Source: Temnothorax longispinosus
Lineage: Eukaryota; Arthropoda; Insecta; Hymenoptera; Formicidae
DNA length: 64,000 nt
Direction: 5' to 3'
NCBI RefSeq assembly: GCF_030848805.1
Contig: NC_092364.1
Location: 7,771,770-7,835,769 of the forward strand
Positions 40,501-55,500 of this stretch are shown one piece after another. The stretch's first letter is position 1. Every line of letters starts with the position of its first letter. A program made the translations under genes and the position numbers. The notes beneath the pieces were generated by a model. It was not told the DNA's origin and ran no database searches. It saw only the letters and a list, made by a program, of their open reading frames with translations.

Positions 40501-43500
40501 GCCTCGGCCATCGCCATTCTCTCTCGCGCCGTATTACGAGAATTGCAACTTTTGGTGGGCGCCAACATCGCGCGCCTTTCTTCGAAAATGAAGATCGATC
40601 GATTTCAAGCACAGGTTGGCGGTTCCGGGAGGGAAACCCGGAGCCCTCGAGACCCTCCGCCTGGCAGCTGATACCTCGTTGTCATAATCGTGGATGATAG
40701 CGTACGTGTTATGCTGCTGGGGTTAAATTCCAGCTATACGCGGTATTCAGAGATATGTTGCCTATTTATGGCGAATTAGAGATTATTCGTAATCGGAGGA
40801 ATCCAGGAAACAATTTGTGAAAAGCAGAGATCGCGTTGAATTTCATATGTGAAATTCAAGGCCCTCGAATCGATCGATATCTTCAATTTAGAACTTGCTG
40901 ATTAACAAACTCGTGATTTATATATTTTTTTTAAAGATTTCTTTTGCATTGAGAGAAAAAAATTGTTGAAGTTACCACAATTTCATTATAATTTTTAATT
41001 ATTTTCGGTGCCAACTACATTCTTACCTATAGTTATTTTAACAATGCGAATATTATATAGCTGATTCCATACTACATTATTGCTGCCATAACTTTAACAT
41101 GCATTTATTCAACCATGATATGGTTTTATACACTACAATCTGTGATTTATGTATACTAAATCGTACTATAAATATGATAAAAATAAATAATTAAAAATTA
41201 TTATAGAAATAATAACTATAAAAATAAGAATCTCAACCATAATTATTTACTATTTTTACTATATAATTATAGTCGCAAATATCAATTACTTTTGTTGTCG
41301 ATTATAAAAATAGAGTCTTTCTCGTTTATCAATTACTTTTCTCTTAGTGCGGTATAGTATAAATAAGTGCTATATTTAGTTAGACCGTGAGTCAAAATTA
41401 ATAAAATAAATCATGAAGCAACATCTTTACGTTTATAATTAGCCCGTTATATAATATACATATCAGAAGACTTTTTTTATAAAAAAGTATATGAAGCAAA
41501 AGAGAGAATTCTGATGATTTAATTGAACGAAATTGGCTTGTCCTGCCTGGTCGAGTCGGATAACCGATAGAGTAATTTTTCTTTTCTTCATGGTTCAGCC
41601 CCCCTCATCCCTGGTGCATTACCAGAATTGATCCCGGTACATTAGTTATTGGGAGTGATATATATCTGCTGCTGTGTGCCATTTAATTACGGACTCGCAG
41701 CTCGGAGCGCTGCGCCGCGCCGGGGTAGTGCACAGCCTTTTGAGCGCGGTAAGTGTTCCGTAAGGAAATTAATCAGCGAATCTATCGTGCCCGAGGGGGC
41801 ACTGATAAATACAAACTCGAATGCGCGCCAGTTTTGTTTTGCGACGCTCGCGGGGTATCTCAGCTCCTACTCGCGCGCGCGCGCGCGCGACTTTGTAGCT
41901 GCCGATTCGCGAAGTTGCCGAAGTAGCAAAGTTACCTTGCAGTACGCTGCTGATATTAAAAGCATGTATATGTATATAATAACACATACACTCGAAAGCT
42001 TCAAGAGCTTCGGAAATCCGGGGCTAAACCGGAATTACATTGCAGACCTATCTGAAGCCTCCGCGAGCGGAATCGCAATATCGGCAGATTAAATGCATTT
42101 GTTATACAACTTTTATGATATCTGCATAATGCATTGCAGTTCGCAGTGACTTGCCGATAAGCTTCCTCGATTTGACGTCGAAGCACGGAATCGAAATAAT
42201 GGCAAAATGCTTGGCAATTATTGGCTTTCTCTATTTTTGATCTCAAAGCATTAAAAACGTTAATAGGTCTGATTTTTTTTCAACTCTTTCTCAACTAAAT
42301 GAATAGAATATTTTGCCTCATTTCTTGGGATAAAATTATACACATGCATAATTGTTTCGCAATTTCATTTTTCACAACATTGATTGAGGTAATTTTAACA
42401 CTGCATAATCGAATATTACTACTCTATAAATCTTATATTAAACGTCGCTATTTATTTTATACGTTGTTCGTTAAATTTTATCTTATAGATAATTTTGCGA
42501 CCAACATCGTTTGTATCGGAGATACAATAAACGTCGAACCCACTTTATTGATAATCGATTTATTGCTTTATCAGCAAACAATTCTCTAAAGCGCAACGTT
42601 GTATATTACCAGCGATGCCTATGCACGTTCCGTAATGCAGCGATATTCAAGCGCAGCTTATAATTTCGCCGAAACTTCTTTGCATAAGACGAGGAGAGGG
42701 AGGGGGATGAGGAGGGAACACAGGGCGCTATTTTACATGGCAATTTTCGTGGAGCACGCATGCACGAATTCTCTCGCGCCGCTGTAGCATCGTTCTAAGT
42801 TATCTATCTTGCGAAACGCGATGAAAGTTTCAACGGCGCAATTTAAAGTTGGCCTATCGCGACAAGCTGCGCGCCCTTCGCCGCGAGGAACCCCTTATAT
42901 TCCAGCAAACTCGAAGTGTATCTATTTCAGGCTGTTTATCTATTCAATGCTAACTTCTTCAACACGTTGTTACTGTTAACGTTACACGCAGCATTAGCAC
43001 GTCACTATATGTATACATACGGCATTAATCGATCGCGTACGATGCAGGTACGCGCAAGAAATTCCCACAATTTTCATTTAATGAAGGAAGAAGAGAATAA
43101 TTTGCGAAGTCAAAGTATCTTTCTCAAAAAAATTTTTTATATATCGCATCTCGAGAAGAATACCGTCACAACTCAAATTTTATTAAGAAAAAATAGGACC
43201 GTTATGATATATAATCAAATTAGAATAAACAGCCATTTTACGGTTCGAGCTTGAATCTTAATAACCTAATACTATTTCTGTGTAAAAAGAATTTCGATTT
43301 TGAGTTAAGTTCATAAGAAGTAATGCTTAAGATATTCCCTACATGCTATAATGGTGTTACTATATGTGTGAAATTTGCCGCACGGAAGTAAAAGTTCGTT
43401 ATTTTTTTAAACTTATGTTGCAATCGCTGGATGAATAGTGTCACAAGTAAATTAATACAGTGAGTGTACGCAGCACTTTTACTGGAACAACGTCGCAACT

Positions 43501-46500
43501 TGAAAATATTTTGACTTGTGACAGTCTTCTACTACGAGGTAAATAAATTTTCTCCAGCAAATTCACTTGGCAGCAATTTTTCAAAAACAACTGAGAATGA
43601 GATTGTATAAGAATGACAGACATTAACTCTTTTATAAAAAAGATACTATCTCTTTTAAAACGTCTTTCTTTCAGCGAAACTACAAAAAAGTTCTAGTAAA
43701 TAACAGGAGAAAATCAAAATCTGCCGCTGCCCATTTAGAACTACCACCGGAGTACTTCAAAAGTTAATTATAGAAGATGCAAAGAAAGGTGATATTCGAG
43801 AACTTATCAAAGACAATCATATTCCAAAATGTACTTTTTACAAATCTATTTTTTTACAGTAATAATGTAGGATGTTATATTTATGATGCGGGTGATAGAG
43901 CGAAGGCTGGATGCTATTATGCGATCGTTTATTCAATGTCCAGAAGTGATATAAAATACAGTTCTCGGATATAGTACAAGTAACACGCGGACTGGATATA
44001 ATACAAGTAACGCGCGGACTGGCTCTCGCTATGTACTTACGTTTCTCGTCAAACGCTCGCTTGCTTCTGCCTCTCGTCTCGCGCAGAGGACACTCGCATG
44101 CTCATTTCTCGCCGATCCTGCGTGATCCACATCGCACGAACAACAACAACCGCCAAATATCGGCATCCTACAATAATTACTATATTTCTTCGGACGTTGT
44201 TTAAGTTTTATATAGTTTATTAATACTTTATTATTTTGTTACATTTGCACTTATTTTATAATACATTGATTATCTCTTTAAAAGTGTAATTTATTTAATA
44301 TTCTTCCTACTTTTAAAGCAATATAAGTTTAATAAATACATAATTATTGATGCAAGAACAAAAACCACCCTATCGAGGGGTGCTGGAAGTCTTGATCGAG
44401 GATTCCTTTCAGAATCACAACAGACCTCTTCAAGAAACGGTATAAGTTTCGTTCTAACAGTATATCGTAATTGTAATTGCGTTAGTTATCTCACAGTTAA
44501 AAAAAATTGAATTAAATTTTTGTTTCCCCTCTCTCCTGAAAATTGTGAATCGTTGAGTTGTGACAATATTCTTCTCGGGGTGCGATATGTACATCTTAAC
44601 ATAACATTTAAAAAAGCGCTTAAAGTTACGGCCGGTCTTAATTTCGACGACAGCAAATGTAGCGTTAAAAATACAAGTAATGAGGACGTAAAACCTGTTC
44701 GAAAGGATGTAAAACAACGTGATGACGCGCGACTTTTTTTTCATGGCGTATCGCAACGAGGGATCGTATGAAAAGCTTTAACTTTCCTCCGCCATCCTGC
44801 CTGTCATTACAACGTTACAGCCTCGTAATCGCGTCTTTAATGCCTCGATCTCGAGTTTCATTATATAGTTTAATTATCCACGAACGACACAGACACGGGC
44901 GCCAATAAAAAGGGCCTAGCGGACGAGATGAGATCCTGCCGGAGAACGACTATGAAAATTTAGCATAAGCGCTCGCATGAGAGCAGTTTTACGTGTTCGG
45001 ACAGCTTGGAGAACGTTGCCGTCAGGCGCCCAAGTCAAAACCAAGATTCACGAAAGATTAGATAGCGACTTTATATAATAATCTAATTGATTAACCGTCC
45101 TCTAATGCTATATTTAAAATTATTTAATTGCAAAGTTCTTGCGGTATAAAAAACATCAACAGTAATATTTTATTTTCATATGAACAAAAAAATTGATATA
45201 AAAATAAAATAACAAACGTATATACAAAGTTGTATCTATGTATAATATTTCAATAATAAAATTAAAAAAATTAAAATAAATTCCTTATTATAAAACAAAA
45301 AGTATGTAATGTCATGTTTTATAAATACCATAACTAAATTAGGTAAAATGGAATCCTTTATTAAGCGTGCGCAAGTTAAAATAGGCCAAGTTAAAATGTC
45401 TTATAACTTATGCACATAGGAAACTCTGCGCGGAAGCCCTTGGGAAGTCATTTTTTTAGTTCTACCGCTAATTTAAAAGGCGCGATAACTTTTACATTAA
45501 ATATTTCAAGATCGCGGCTTCGCGAAAGCAAGTTATTTCGGTCCAGAGAGGCCTAAAGTAATTATCACATTACCGCGAGCGCGATGATCGATGGGATCTA
45601 TTTCCCAGTTTTCCGCGCTTCTATACATCACGAGTTTACTTTAAATTATCCTCCCCATTAATTTCTAAAATTGAACCTCCGCCGGCCGCCTTTGTTTCTC
45701 GGGACTTCAACGAAAGTGCCGCGGTGGCGCGGCGGCCAATGTTGCCGCGGTATTGTCAGAACAATCTACGTTACAGACGGATATCAGAAATTCTTTCGAT
45801 AAAGTACCGAGTATCGTTATTGCTCCGGATGGTATCGGAAATCGCGGGGGAAACTCAGGTATATTCCCCCTTCCCTTCCCTTCCCCGTTCCCGTTTCCGC
45901 AAGCTCTGATGGACGTTTCGCGGATTCTTTCCATGAAACCATTATCCGCCCGGGGGTGGCCCCACGTGTATCCATCCACGTGTACACGTAACGATCGCTC
46001 GTTCACGTTATATATAGCCGCAATTGCACTTAGCGCGCCCCGGAAACGTCCGTTGCGAAATAACCGGGGGGGGGGGTGGAATGGGGTGGTTTTCCTGGAG
46101 AGTCCCGATAATATTTGTCGGTCTCCGTTCGACAGCCTCCGTCGGCGAGATACGAGGATTCCGCGCCGCCTTTTGTGCGCTCCATCGCGTTCGCGATTTG
46201 TTACCGCCCGTTCGATAATAGTTTAAATTGATTGAAAAACGTTTTGATCGAATATCGCATCGCGTGTGTAAACGCTGAACGATCGCGTTTTATCGCGAAA
46301 AAGCCGCGAGGTACGTCAAGCGGAAACGCACACATTATGCCGATTCATTACGCGACCGTTACATCTTATTCAATGTCACGAATACGACATGCCGGTTTGA
46401 CCATTTCTTTTTCACCTACGATGTTAAACAGTCATTAAGCCTATATACATTTTGCTAAAATAAAGCTCCCTTGAATTTGAACTAAGAAGAATAAAGTTTC

Positions 46501-49500
46501 GTTATCATTTTGCCCCCTGAGAGGTAAATGACAGAAGACAAGAACTTTGGAAGTCTTGGCATTTTTTACCGAGAAAAAAAAATTTCTTTAATACTTGCAA
46601 CGTGGCCGAAATGTCACGTAAGACTTTACCTTTTTTTTTAACAAAAAAAAAATTAATCCACAATTCAAAATTGAAATAAAACGATATGATTAGTCACATC
46701 GAGATTTTGTTTTCATTACTAAATTCTCGAAAATTATATTGTTGGTTTTATTGTTGGTCACGTATCTGTTCTTGGGAGTAAGATAGATCCCTTTCAGTAA
46801 TTAATCTACTCTCAGTAAATTAAGAAATTTACTATGTTATATCGACTTTTGTTGTACCAGATTCGGAAGATGAATTAAGACGTGACAGCTGCGTGACATA
46901 ATTCCTTTCGGACAATAACGCCAAAAACTTCTCACCGTAGGGGAAAAGCTCGAACGGTTGTTAGCGTTCGGGGGATTAAACCGGAATATCCTCCTGCCTG
47001 CGCCAGGCAGAATCGTCAGGGTGTTTGAAGGCTGGTGAGCGAAGGCGTCCATTCGCCGAGGGAGGCAATCCCTCGAACTTTCAAGCGGTTTAGTCTAAAT
47101 CTTAAACAGCACAAGCACCGGACGGTGTACGGCCTCCGCCTCTGGCGCAGCGAAGGTGTGCTAAGAGCTTTATAAAAGTTAAAATTGAAACGGCGAGAGT
47201 TTCGCTCCCCGTTTTGGCCCGGTAACACGGGAACGTCGCGTATGAACCTTCCCTTCACGCTTAGCATTATCCCATTGCAATTCAAGCCGCGGCGGAATAA
47301 ATTGGATATACTGAATGCGAGAGCATTATTCGCAGCGCTTTGTTTCTCCCCGGCACGCTCCCGTCGTACTTGTATGTGAATAATTCGCGCAATGAAATTA
47401 AAGTAAAACGTACGCATCTATCGATATGCGATCGCTAAGAATTAAAAAGAAATAAATAAACGCAAAGAGTTTAAAATGCAGGGAATTTTTCAAAAATGTG
47501 ATATCGTCAACATCGTCGGGATTGCTAAATTTAATATGCAAATTCCTAAAAAAATTATTATTACTTTCACCTTTTCGGCGTTTAAACCGTGTAAAAGGAT
47601 AGAGTTGGGGTAATTTGAAATACGTGGACAAGTTGAACCATCGCAATATCTAGCCTATCAAGTGTGTTATAACTTAGCGAACAGCAGCGAATTTACTAGC
47701 TAGTAACAAATATTTGACATTACGGTGTCGTAACAGGTGGCCCAAAGACAAATGATCCGCGACGTTTGATCCGCGACATTTGATCGGAAGACGGAAAAAC
47801 CGGAGGAAAAATGATCCGAACGACAATTCGTCCGAACCAATTACATCCGCGACTAAACGCCCGTCAAATTCAGGTTTCGGCGTGGAACGTATGTGCGTAA
47901 AAGAACTGTGTGATTATCATATTTCATTGTTGATCAATATATATTTGAAATATCTTGGACATCGAGGTAACCGTAGAACAATAATAATAAATATATATTT
48001 GTAGGATGAATACAGTTTCTCGGACTTATTAGGTGCCAGTATGTACACTAACGGTAACAATTTATCGCGATACAATCCGTGAATGGTGTATAATTGCTTA
48101 AAAATAAGAGGCACTGAGTTAAACGTGCCATCGCAACACCACATCTCGCATTCTGCCAACAGCTCCAGGTTTTTAGCGGTAGCATATATGACGAAACGGT
48201 CTGCACCACCCTCGCTATCATGCAACAGAAATAGCTCGTCATCGTTAGTCATCCGGTACATATTTGGTATAACCAGTTCTTGCAGTGTCTTCGGGTTTAC
48301 TATGACAGCTTCGTCATTCTTTCTGGCCCGTTGAACGGTGCGTGTCAATGATGTAATTGGTGGTAGCTGCACACGGACTGGCGATGACACTTTACTCAAT
48401 ACCTTGGCAATCATTACACTGTTATTCTGACAACCCTTGCTCGCTTTCTTCTTCAGTTTCTCTTTAACCTTCCTGGCTTCGACCTGTGCAACATCAGCAG
48501 CATGATTGTGTGCGGGTGGATCACCAACAATTTCACCTATATTGAACGCGTGGATGAATTGTGGGGATGATAAACGTAGTTAACTGCATGACAATGTTGG
48601 GGCTTGAATAATTTGACGCGTGTTACATACCAGATCGTTTATCGCTTGTTGTGTGAATTACAGCGCTACATGACCTCTTCCGGTACTCAGCGCAACGCCA
48701 AGTTATATTCAGCTTGTTCACACTTTTTTTGTTGTACAAGTATCCGTTATGTAGTAACATTAAAGCACCACGCTGTGATGTAATAAATTTTAACGGCATT
48801 TTATATATTTTTTAGGTATATTTCTAGCTGTGATACGACCGATGCTCGTGCCGGTTGGTACAGTCCGACCAACGGTAGCCTCGTGCGCGTACGTTTGACA
48901 TTAGGCCACTGGCACACGGTGCATGTTTTCCTTCTCGATTGCTTGCGATCTAGTACATTACTATTTACGAAAACATGCTCCGTGTGCCGCTGGCTTTACA
49001 TGTAGTGCCCTCGTGCACGTACGTTCTGACTTACATGTAATGCCCCCGACAGGATCACTTGTCCCTCGGTTCGATTGTCCGACGGCTATTTTATCCTCGG
49101 TTATTTCGTCGTTGGACCAATTGTCGTACGGTTCATTTGTCGTGGTTCAAGTGTCGCGGATCATTTGTCGTCGGGCCACCGGTCGTGGCACCGACATTAC
49201 AGCTCAGCGAAAACAAAGTTCATCAGTTATCTTTAATAGTTTTCAAGTTATCTTGAAAAAGACTGTGTGTGGTCCAAATTACCCCAACTTCTTCTACGAT
49301 CAAATACCAGAAACGTGACAGAAGCTTCAGATTTTGTCTTTTTCGTGGTTTTTACTTATTATATTATATATAAAAGAATTTGACTTATGCAAAAGTTGAA
49401 AATTGAAGAAAGGAAACACGCGAAGTTGGATGTCGAGAAACAGTGGCAAATCCTGCGAGACACATCGCCGGGGTTCAGGGTTAACGAGTGTGCGACGCGA

Positions 49501-52500
49501 CGACTAGAATAATAAGGACGGTTAATAGAACGGGCGTAACCGCCCCTCGGTGTTTATCTCCAGGGTACAGTAACGTTTCCATTTGGCCCCCGCTATCCGA
49601 CCGGCGGAGTTTTCGGAGGCAGCTCACGAAACGTTACCCGGCCTTCTGCGGTTGTAGCCTGTCCACGCGAACTGTTCGCGCGGGGAACGGTAGACGCGTC
49701 CCGAACTAATTCGGGTGGCATCCCTTGTTCGCGGGGACGCGGTAGACGGTCGGTGATCCCGGCGATCCCGGCGCGTTTAACGCGCTTAATATCCCACGAT
49801 TTCAGCCTCGCGCCGGGCGGCGTCTCCGGCGATTAACGCATGTCGCTACAATTACTTAGCCCGACGGTAACGAACCGCAGAGTTCTCTCGCACATTCCTC
49901 CCGGGACGCCGGCGCGCCGCGCCGGTCGCAGGTTCGGTCGATCAAGCATAGTTATATATGATACAGAAACTAACTGCGCAAACGAGGTTTTTGGCCGAAA
50001 CCGAATTAACTGCGGTTCGCAGTCTAGTTAACAAAAATTTGCATTTGGTCAACGTTCAGCTTGTTCAGCTCGCAATCGCGCGGACTCTAGACGCAATTTA
50101 GCCCGATCCTGATCTTCTTAAACCGCCAACTGTGGACTTGGAAATTTTACTTCCATCGAACTCGATGCCTTTTAATTGACTCGAACGTCTGCGGGATCGT
50201 GGCACATCGATCGTTCACGCTTCGAGATACTAATCCGATGATACATTGCATCTATACCGATACATTCCGGCACATGTGAGAGTGCAATCGTATTGCGGAT
50301 TCCGCGCATTGATTACGCCGTTATGTCGTCCGCAGGCCGCAAACGCCACGCCACTGAATAACTCCTGAACGCCGTTCTCTGTTTACATCGTCCTAATGAT
50401 TAATTCATGCGCGTTCACCCCGGATGCGGTCCGCGTTCGTTGAAGGCCCGACTTCTTGCATGTGCGAGTACGAACGACGTGCAACGGAATGACTTCGCTA
50501 AATTCATTGAGCGTGCGGTCGCTTAATGGCGGAAACTGGAAGCGAGCGTACCTCTTATCATTTAATCGGGGCCACTCCGCGTTGCGGATGTTTCAACGTT
50601 GCAACAAAATTTTGGGATGCGGAAGATATTTCCGTGATATAACTGAGAGATTTGAATCTTTGGTTGGTTAATCGCACACTGTCGCGATTCTTTATACAAT
50701 ACACAATTAATTCTTTACTTGTTCATAAATTTTTTTAATAGAATTATTATAAATATAATACAAGATAATTATATTTTTAGAAAATGTATAAAAAGTAAAA
50801 TTATTAACCAAAGATTGCTTAAATTATAATTATATTTAATTTATAATTACATGAAACAGATGGTAAAAAAAGAAAGTTTAAACTGCTTCAATTAAAAATA
50901 TTACCGGATTAAAGATTTTCACATCATTTACAACAATTAGAGCTCTCTCGCATCCTCTGTTCCCTTCAATCGCAAATTACTACGAATTTTCAGTCATTCC
51001 CTGGTGTAACGAGACGAAACTCTAGACGACGTTATTAACGCCCGATCGAAGCAATTTTTCAGCGAGATGAAAAGTGCATCGTCTTCCGATAGTCTTTCCG
51101 GGGAAGCGCTGCAAGGAAACGCGCGCGGCGGGAATAAGTCGTCGTTCGACGGCAACGGCGACGAACTTCTGATCGCGAGATCCGAACGGTAAATTCGATT
51201 CCCACTTCGGCCACTTCCATCGAGCGTTAATCGACCGGCGCGGATTTCGAGACGCGGAAAAAGCGATTCGAAATTCGCGCGCGACGACAACGCGGGCGAG
51301 CTCCCTCGACGGAGATCTCGTTTAATTTATGAACGCGCAATTAAGTCAGCCGCTTCTTGCGAGGCGAGACGAGGTCATCGAGAGGGCTCACCCATGCACC
51401 CTCTCTCGCGCTCTCTATCACCCGATCCCATCCCACTTTCTTGTTCTAAAGCCACGACGACATCACGCAACTTCCCAGCTCCGGTACACCGCCGCCGCCG
51501 TCGCGGGGAGTTCTGCTTTCACTTCGCAAATTACTTCCGAGCCATTTCGCACGCTCGCTATCTTTCCGAATGTCATCGGGATGAGCGGCTGGGAAGAGAG
51601 CGAGTATATATCATATTCAAGAATTCGTGCCACGAATAAAGTGCATATGCGCATACGCGACGGCATGCGGCAGTACTCTTGTTCGAGAAGTAGAAACAGT
51701 GTAAAATAAAAAACTCACCTCTTTTTAGAAAGACACTGGAGTTTTTAAAAGTTCTGAATTATAAATACGCACGTTTTTAGAATAAATTAAATAAACAAGT
51801 AAATATCTAGATTTGTTTTACAGAGATTTATATAAAAAATAAAGCAAATTGAAATAAATAACGCGGATAACATAGGTATAAAATATTTTTGATTATAGCT
51901 AAATTTACTTAGATAGATAATTATTAGAGCGCTGACGGTTTATTTTTAAATTTAATATAATTTTAATTAAAAAGAGCTACAACTTTATAATAAATTTTCA
52001 ATATATTTTAATGTAAATGCCTAGTCAGTTATTATTTCGCAATTAAAATTTTGGGCGATATATAGGTAAATGACTGAATCAATATTCTCATTCCATTAAA
52101 TTATACGTCGGCAGCAAAATCGAATCCGCGTTTCTAATTCACAGCAAAAAGAGGCTGAGATCGCCGGAAAGTTTTCGAAGAAATGAAAACGTAATCTATT
52201 TGGTTCAATCGCTAATAGTAGATTATCGACATAGAAGTTTTAAGTAATTGGACTGATGGCATCTTGAAAGAACTTTCCTGTCGAAAAGCCTCGTTAATTA
52301 TGTCGCTTATCCAGATATCTATTTTATTAACGATCTGTGCTAACGCACCCTTATCCAATTCAAGATTCTCATCATCTGCATAATTCTCTTTCGCATTCAT
52401 AGTAGCATGTTTTATTTTTAATATTGGCTACAAATTTACATTCGTACGCTATAAATAAACACATCAGTAAAACTAAAATCGATAACTTGTCAAAGTACGA

Positions 52501-55500
52501 TGAAGTATCCGAAATAATCATTCAATTGTTGTAAAAGTCAAGTTTCTAAAAATAAAGATGACTTATTATCGATACAGACTTAAAAAATCAGATAAAATCT
52601 GCGAAACAATAATTCGTTCAATTGTGTCGCGAAAATCAAGTTTCCAAAAATCTAGAGAAATTTAGGAAAGTTACTTAATTAGCGGCGCAGGCGGTTTGTG
52701 GAATAGATTGCGTTTGTACTTACAGATACGAGTCCTCCCGATCCCAGGACACTATCTCCGTCACGACGAAATAGCCGGAGGTGAGGGCGGTGGTGGTCGG
52801 CCTGCCGCTGGTTGCATTCGTAACCAGCACAGCGTGTCGCCAATTGCTGCCGTTCTTCTGTTTCTGCGGTAATATCAGAAGGAACGACGTACCGTCCTCG
52901 CTGAATATAGGCGCTTCGAATTGCTCTACCCAGCCATTTTTCTCGCCATATGAAAGCGCCTAGGAGCAATCAAACGTTCCTTCGGTCAGCAAATTGTATT
53001 CCGTCAATTTAATTAAGTCGTATCGCCGTTCATGAAAAAAAGGGTCGCTGTTAAAATTCTCTCTTTCGCCGTCGCGTCGATGTGCTGGTATTCTCGAAAG
53101 ATAATGTTGTACTTCTCGCAAAGATCCACGAGCCAAAGTTCAACAAGCGTATTAATAAAGTGATCCGGTAAAAAGAAACTCGTTCGCTTTTCTCCTTTTA
53201 ACGGATACAAAAAATGCACGAGTAGTCAAACATCGTATAATTACGGCTTCTTGGAGCCGTTTTTACTTTCTTTGTACAGACATTTTAACGCGGCAGCTAA
53301 TTCGCACGTTCAATGTAAAAAAAAAGAGAAAAACATTGTTTCACGGGAGAATTATTTCTCGCAATACGAAGTTAATTTCACGCTTCTTAACGCGAGATTA
53401 AATTTATCGCAGAATTTTCTAACACGAAATCTTTACCGATACTTGAAATTTGTAACGCCCAAGTTCCTCGAGAAACAGTCGCGAAAGACTCGTACGAAAC
53501 TGCGAATTAGCCGAGCCGCGGACGAGCGCGCGCACTAATTAAAATACTATTGCCCAACTAAAGGAAGAGCGCTCGCCTAAATTAAGATTCGCGAAAGCTC
53601 GGGAAAAGAGAACGCGGGCTGCAGAGGGAGAGATAGAGAGAGAAGTCTTCGTAATGGGTATTATACTATCAAACGAGTCCCCCTCTCTCTCGCTCGGACC
53701 TCGCGCAGTATCCGGAAGATTGTCTCTCTCTTTCTCTCTCGCGCGCGCGTGCGAAAATGAAGAAATACTTACTGTCGTGCAATTTGGCAGCAGACTGTCG
53801 ACGTCGCAGAGCTGGAAATACGCCCTATTCTGTACCCGGTTCATCCAGGTCGCGTATACGAGGCTGTCCGTGGGGAAGTCCACTGCCGACAGAATCCTCT
53901 CGGAAGTAGACAGCTCCGGCGGATGTTCGATCTCAACCAGAGTCACGTTACCCTGCACCACCATATCGAGATCGACGCAAAATAGTTTGACTGTTGGATT
54001 CGTCGTGCCGCTCTGGAACGGGAATAAGACGGATCTCTCGTGAAGATGGATCGACGTCGAATGGCAAAGTAGCAAGGGTAATGGACGGAGAAAAGTGCGC
54101 GTGTAACGATAAAGAAAAGTGTACGGTCCAATCGATCCGCTAAGTGGGACAGATGGACCGCGCAAAAATATTATTTGTATATAAAACACATTTCTATATT
54201 CGGTATAAAGGATATAGAATTTTTCATCAATTAAGAAGTTAATTTTGTTTTAGCTGCAAGAACAACTTTGGACGTAAAAGATTATAGAGCTATAGTTTTG
54301 CAGGAAAATGTAAAGATAATCAGGTGTATATTTACAAGAAGCGCAATTTTCTTACGAAATGCGTGAAGTTGTTGTTTGCAAAGTTGTTTGCGTGAAAGTG
54401 TTTCAATGAAATTGGAAACATAAATCTTCGATTCTCCTGTCCGCCGTGGCTGTTCATTCACTGATTACTTTAAGTGCATCTGAAAATCCTGTCTTTTTAA
54501 TACCGAAAGTTTTAATGACAATCTTGTTTAATCCCCAAGATACGGAGCGCTGTAATTGTTGCTCGCGCAGTGTTTATTCGTTTGTTCGACTCGGCGATAT
54601 TCCACTAATATTAATTTACCGACGTATATATAGAGCGGCTTCCTCGCTTCATCAAAAAGTAACACGACGCTTTGGCTGTTTGCGCGCAGCTTAAGGATGA
54701 CTCTTGATTACGTTTTAGTAAATTCAAGAAATTTCTCGTTTTCCATCCTAACTTTCTTGCGAGACAGTAGTAAGCGACGTTAATCACGTGAAAGACGTGA
54801 AAACTTCATTATTTGATAAGCGTTCTTTCTCTTTGGTAACGAAGCAAACTTAATATAATTAAATTTCCAGAATAAAGTTTTGTAAAAAATTCTAATTGAG
54901 TTATGTATACACGAGTTACGTAAATTGCATTGTGCAAGTTGCTTTCATATTCCGTTTCACGCATGTAATTCTCATTGAATGGTTAATTACACGCGAATTA
55001 TCCATTGATATCAGTCCACTTTTACGAACTATACATGATTTAGTAAACTAAGCAAATTTACAATTTTATTGTCTATTATGTAGCAATTAAAAGGGAATTC
55101 ATAACGTCATTTCGATAAAATGCCGAATTTTTGAAAGCGATGCAAATTTCGCATATTCCTCGCACTTAATGTTTTTGTCGATAATATAGTGGCATTTTCC
55201 AAACGGCGAATTTGTGTCGCGAGCTATTTCGATTCAGCAGTAACAACCTATCTTCGAATCATTATAAAATAAAATTATTCGAATCGCTCGGTCATATATT
55301 TGCATTTTATTATAATTTCAGGGGAATTTGACATTTTCGCGCAAATGTAAATATTTATAGAACAAACCCGTCTTTTTGCGATATATTTCCTCTTTGGCTG
55401 TGAAATGAATATTAATGACAATTTTATTTGCCGCGGTCACATCGCGAATAAAGCGAAATCGACGGAACTTAGGTAAATAAAATTCACTGCATTTTTGTTA

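Larger units (their letters stand above)
47724..49192 (-). mobile_element. FLYWCH-MULE transposon, deletion derivative
   Basis: The left end GGTGTCGTAACAGGTGGCCC is inverted at the right end (reverse complement GGTGCCACGACCGGTGGCCC), and both continue inward with GACAAATGATCCGCGAC. The 8-bp target duplication GACATTAC is exact on both sides (47716-47723 and 49193-49200). Eight- to ten-bp duplications and long ends are characteristic of Mutator-like elements. Each end has several short direct repeats of the TGATCCGCGAC/ATTTGTCG type. It lies in the 14-kb peptidase intron, in the same orientation as that gene. Confidence 0.93.
38683..52723 (-). other. Peptidase intron (C-D), 14 kb
   Basis: The largest intron. 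It holds the MITE at 43867-44171, an inverted repeat pair (43133-43175 with 44543-44590) and the MULE at 47724-49192. GC- and CpG-rich patches lie at about 45,690-46,220, 49,490-50,640 and 51,000-51,660. A CG run is near 41,873. The remainder is AT-rich. No further cellular gene was recognised. Confidence 0.6.

Noticed and set aside
42916..44756. Protein-level relation of two ORFs sharing YISH-x-EKN-x-VTTQ
   Set aside because: The two stretches are the same inverted DNA repeat, so the shared peptide is no evidence of coding.
52679..52969. 96-aa minus-strand ORF
   Set aside because: It covers peptidase exon C but in the wrong frame. The frame in phase with exons B and D gives the conserved propeller sequence.
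53539..54189. 216-aa minus-strand ORF as an independent gene
   Set aside because: Only 53773-54012 is coding, as an exon of the peptidase. The rest of the frame is intron read-through.
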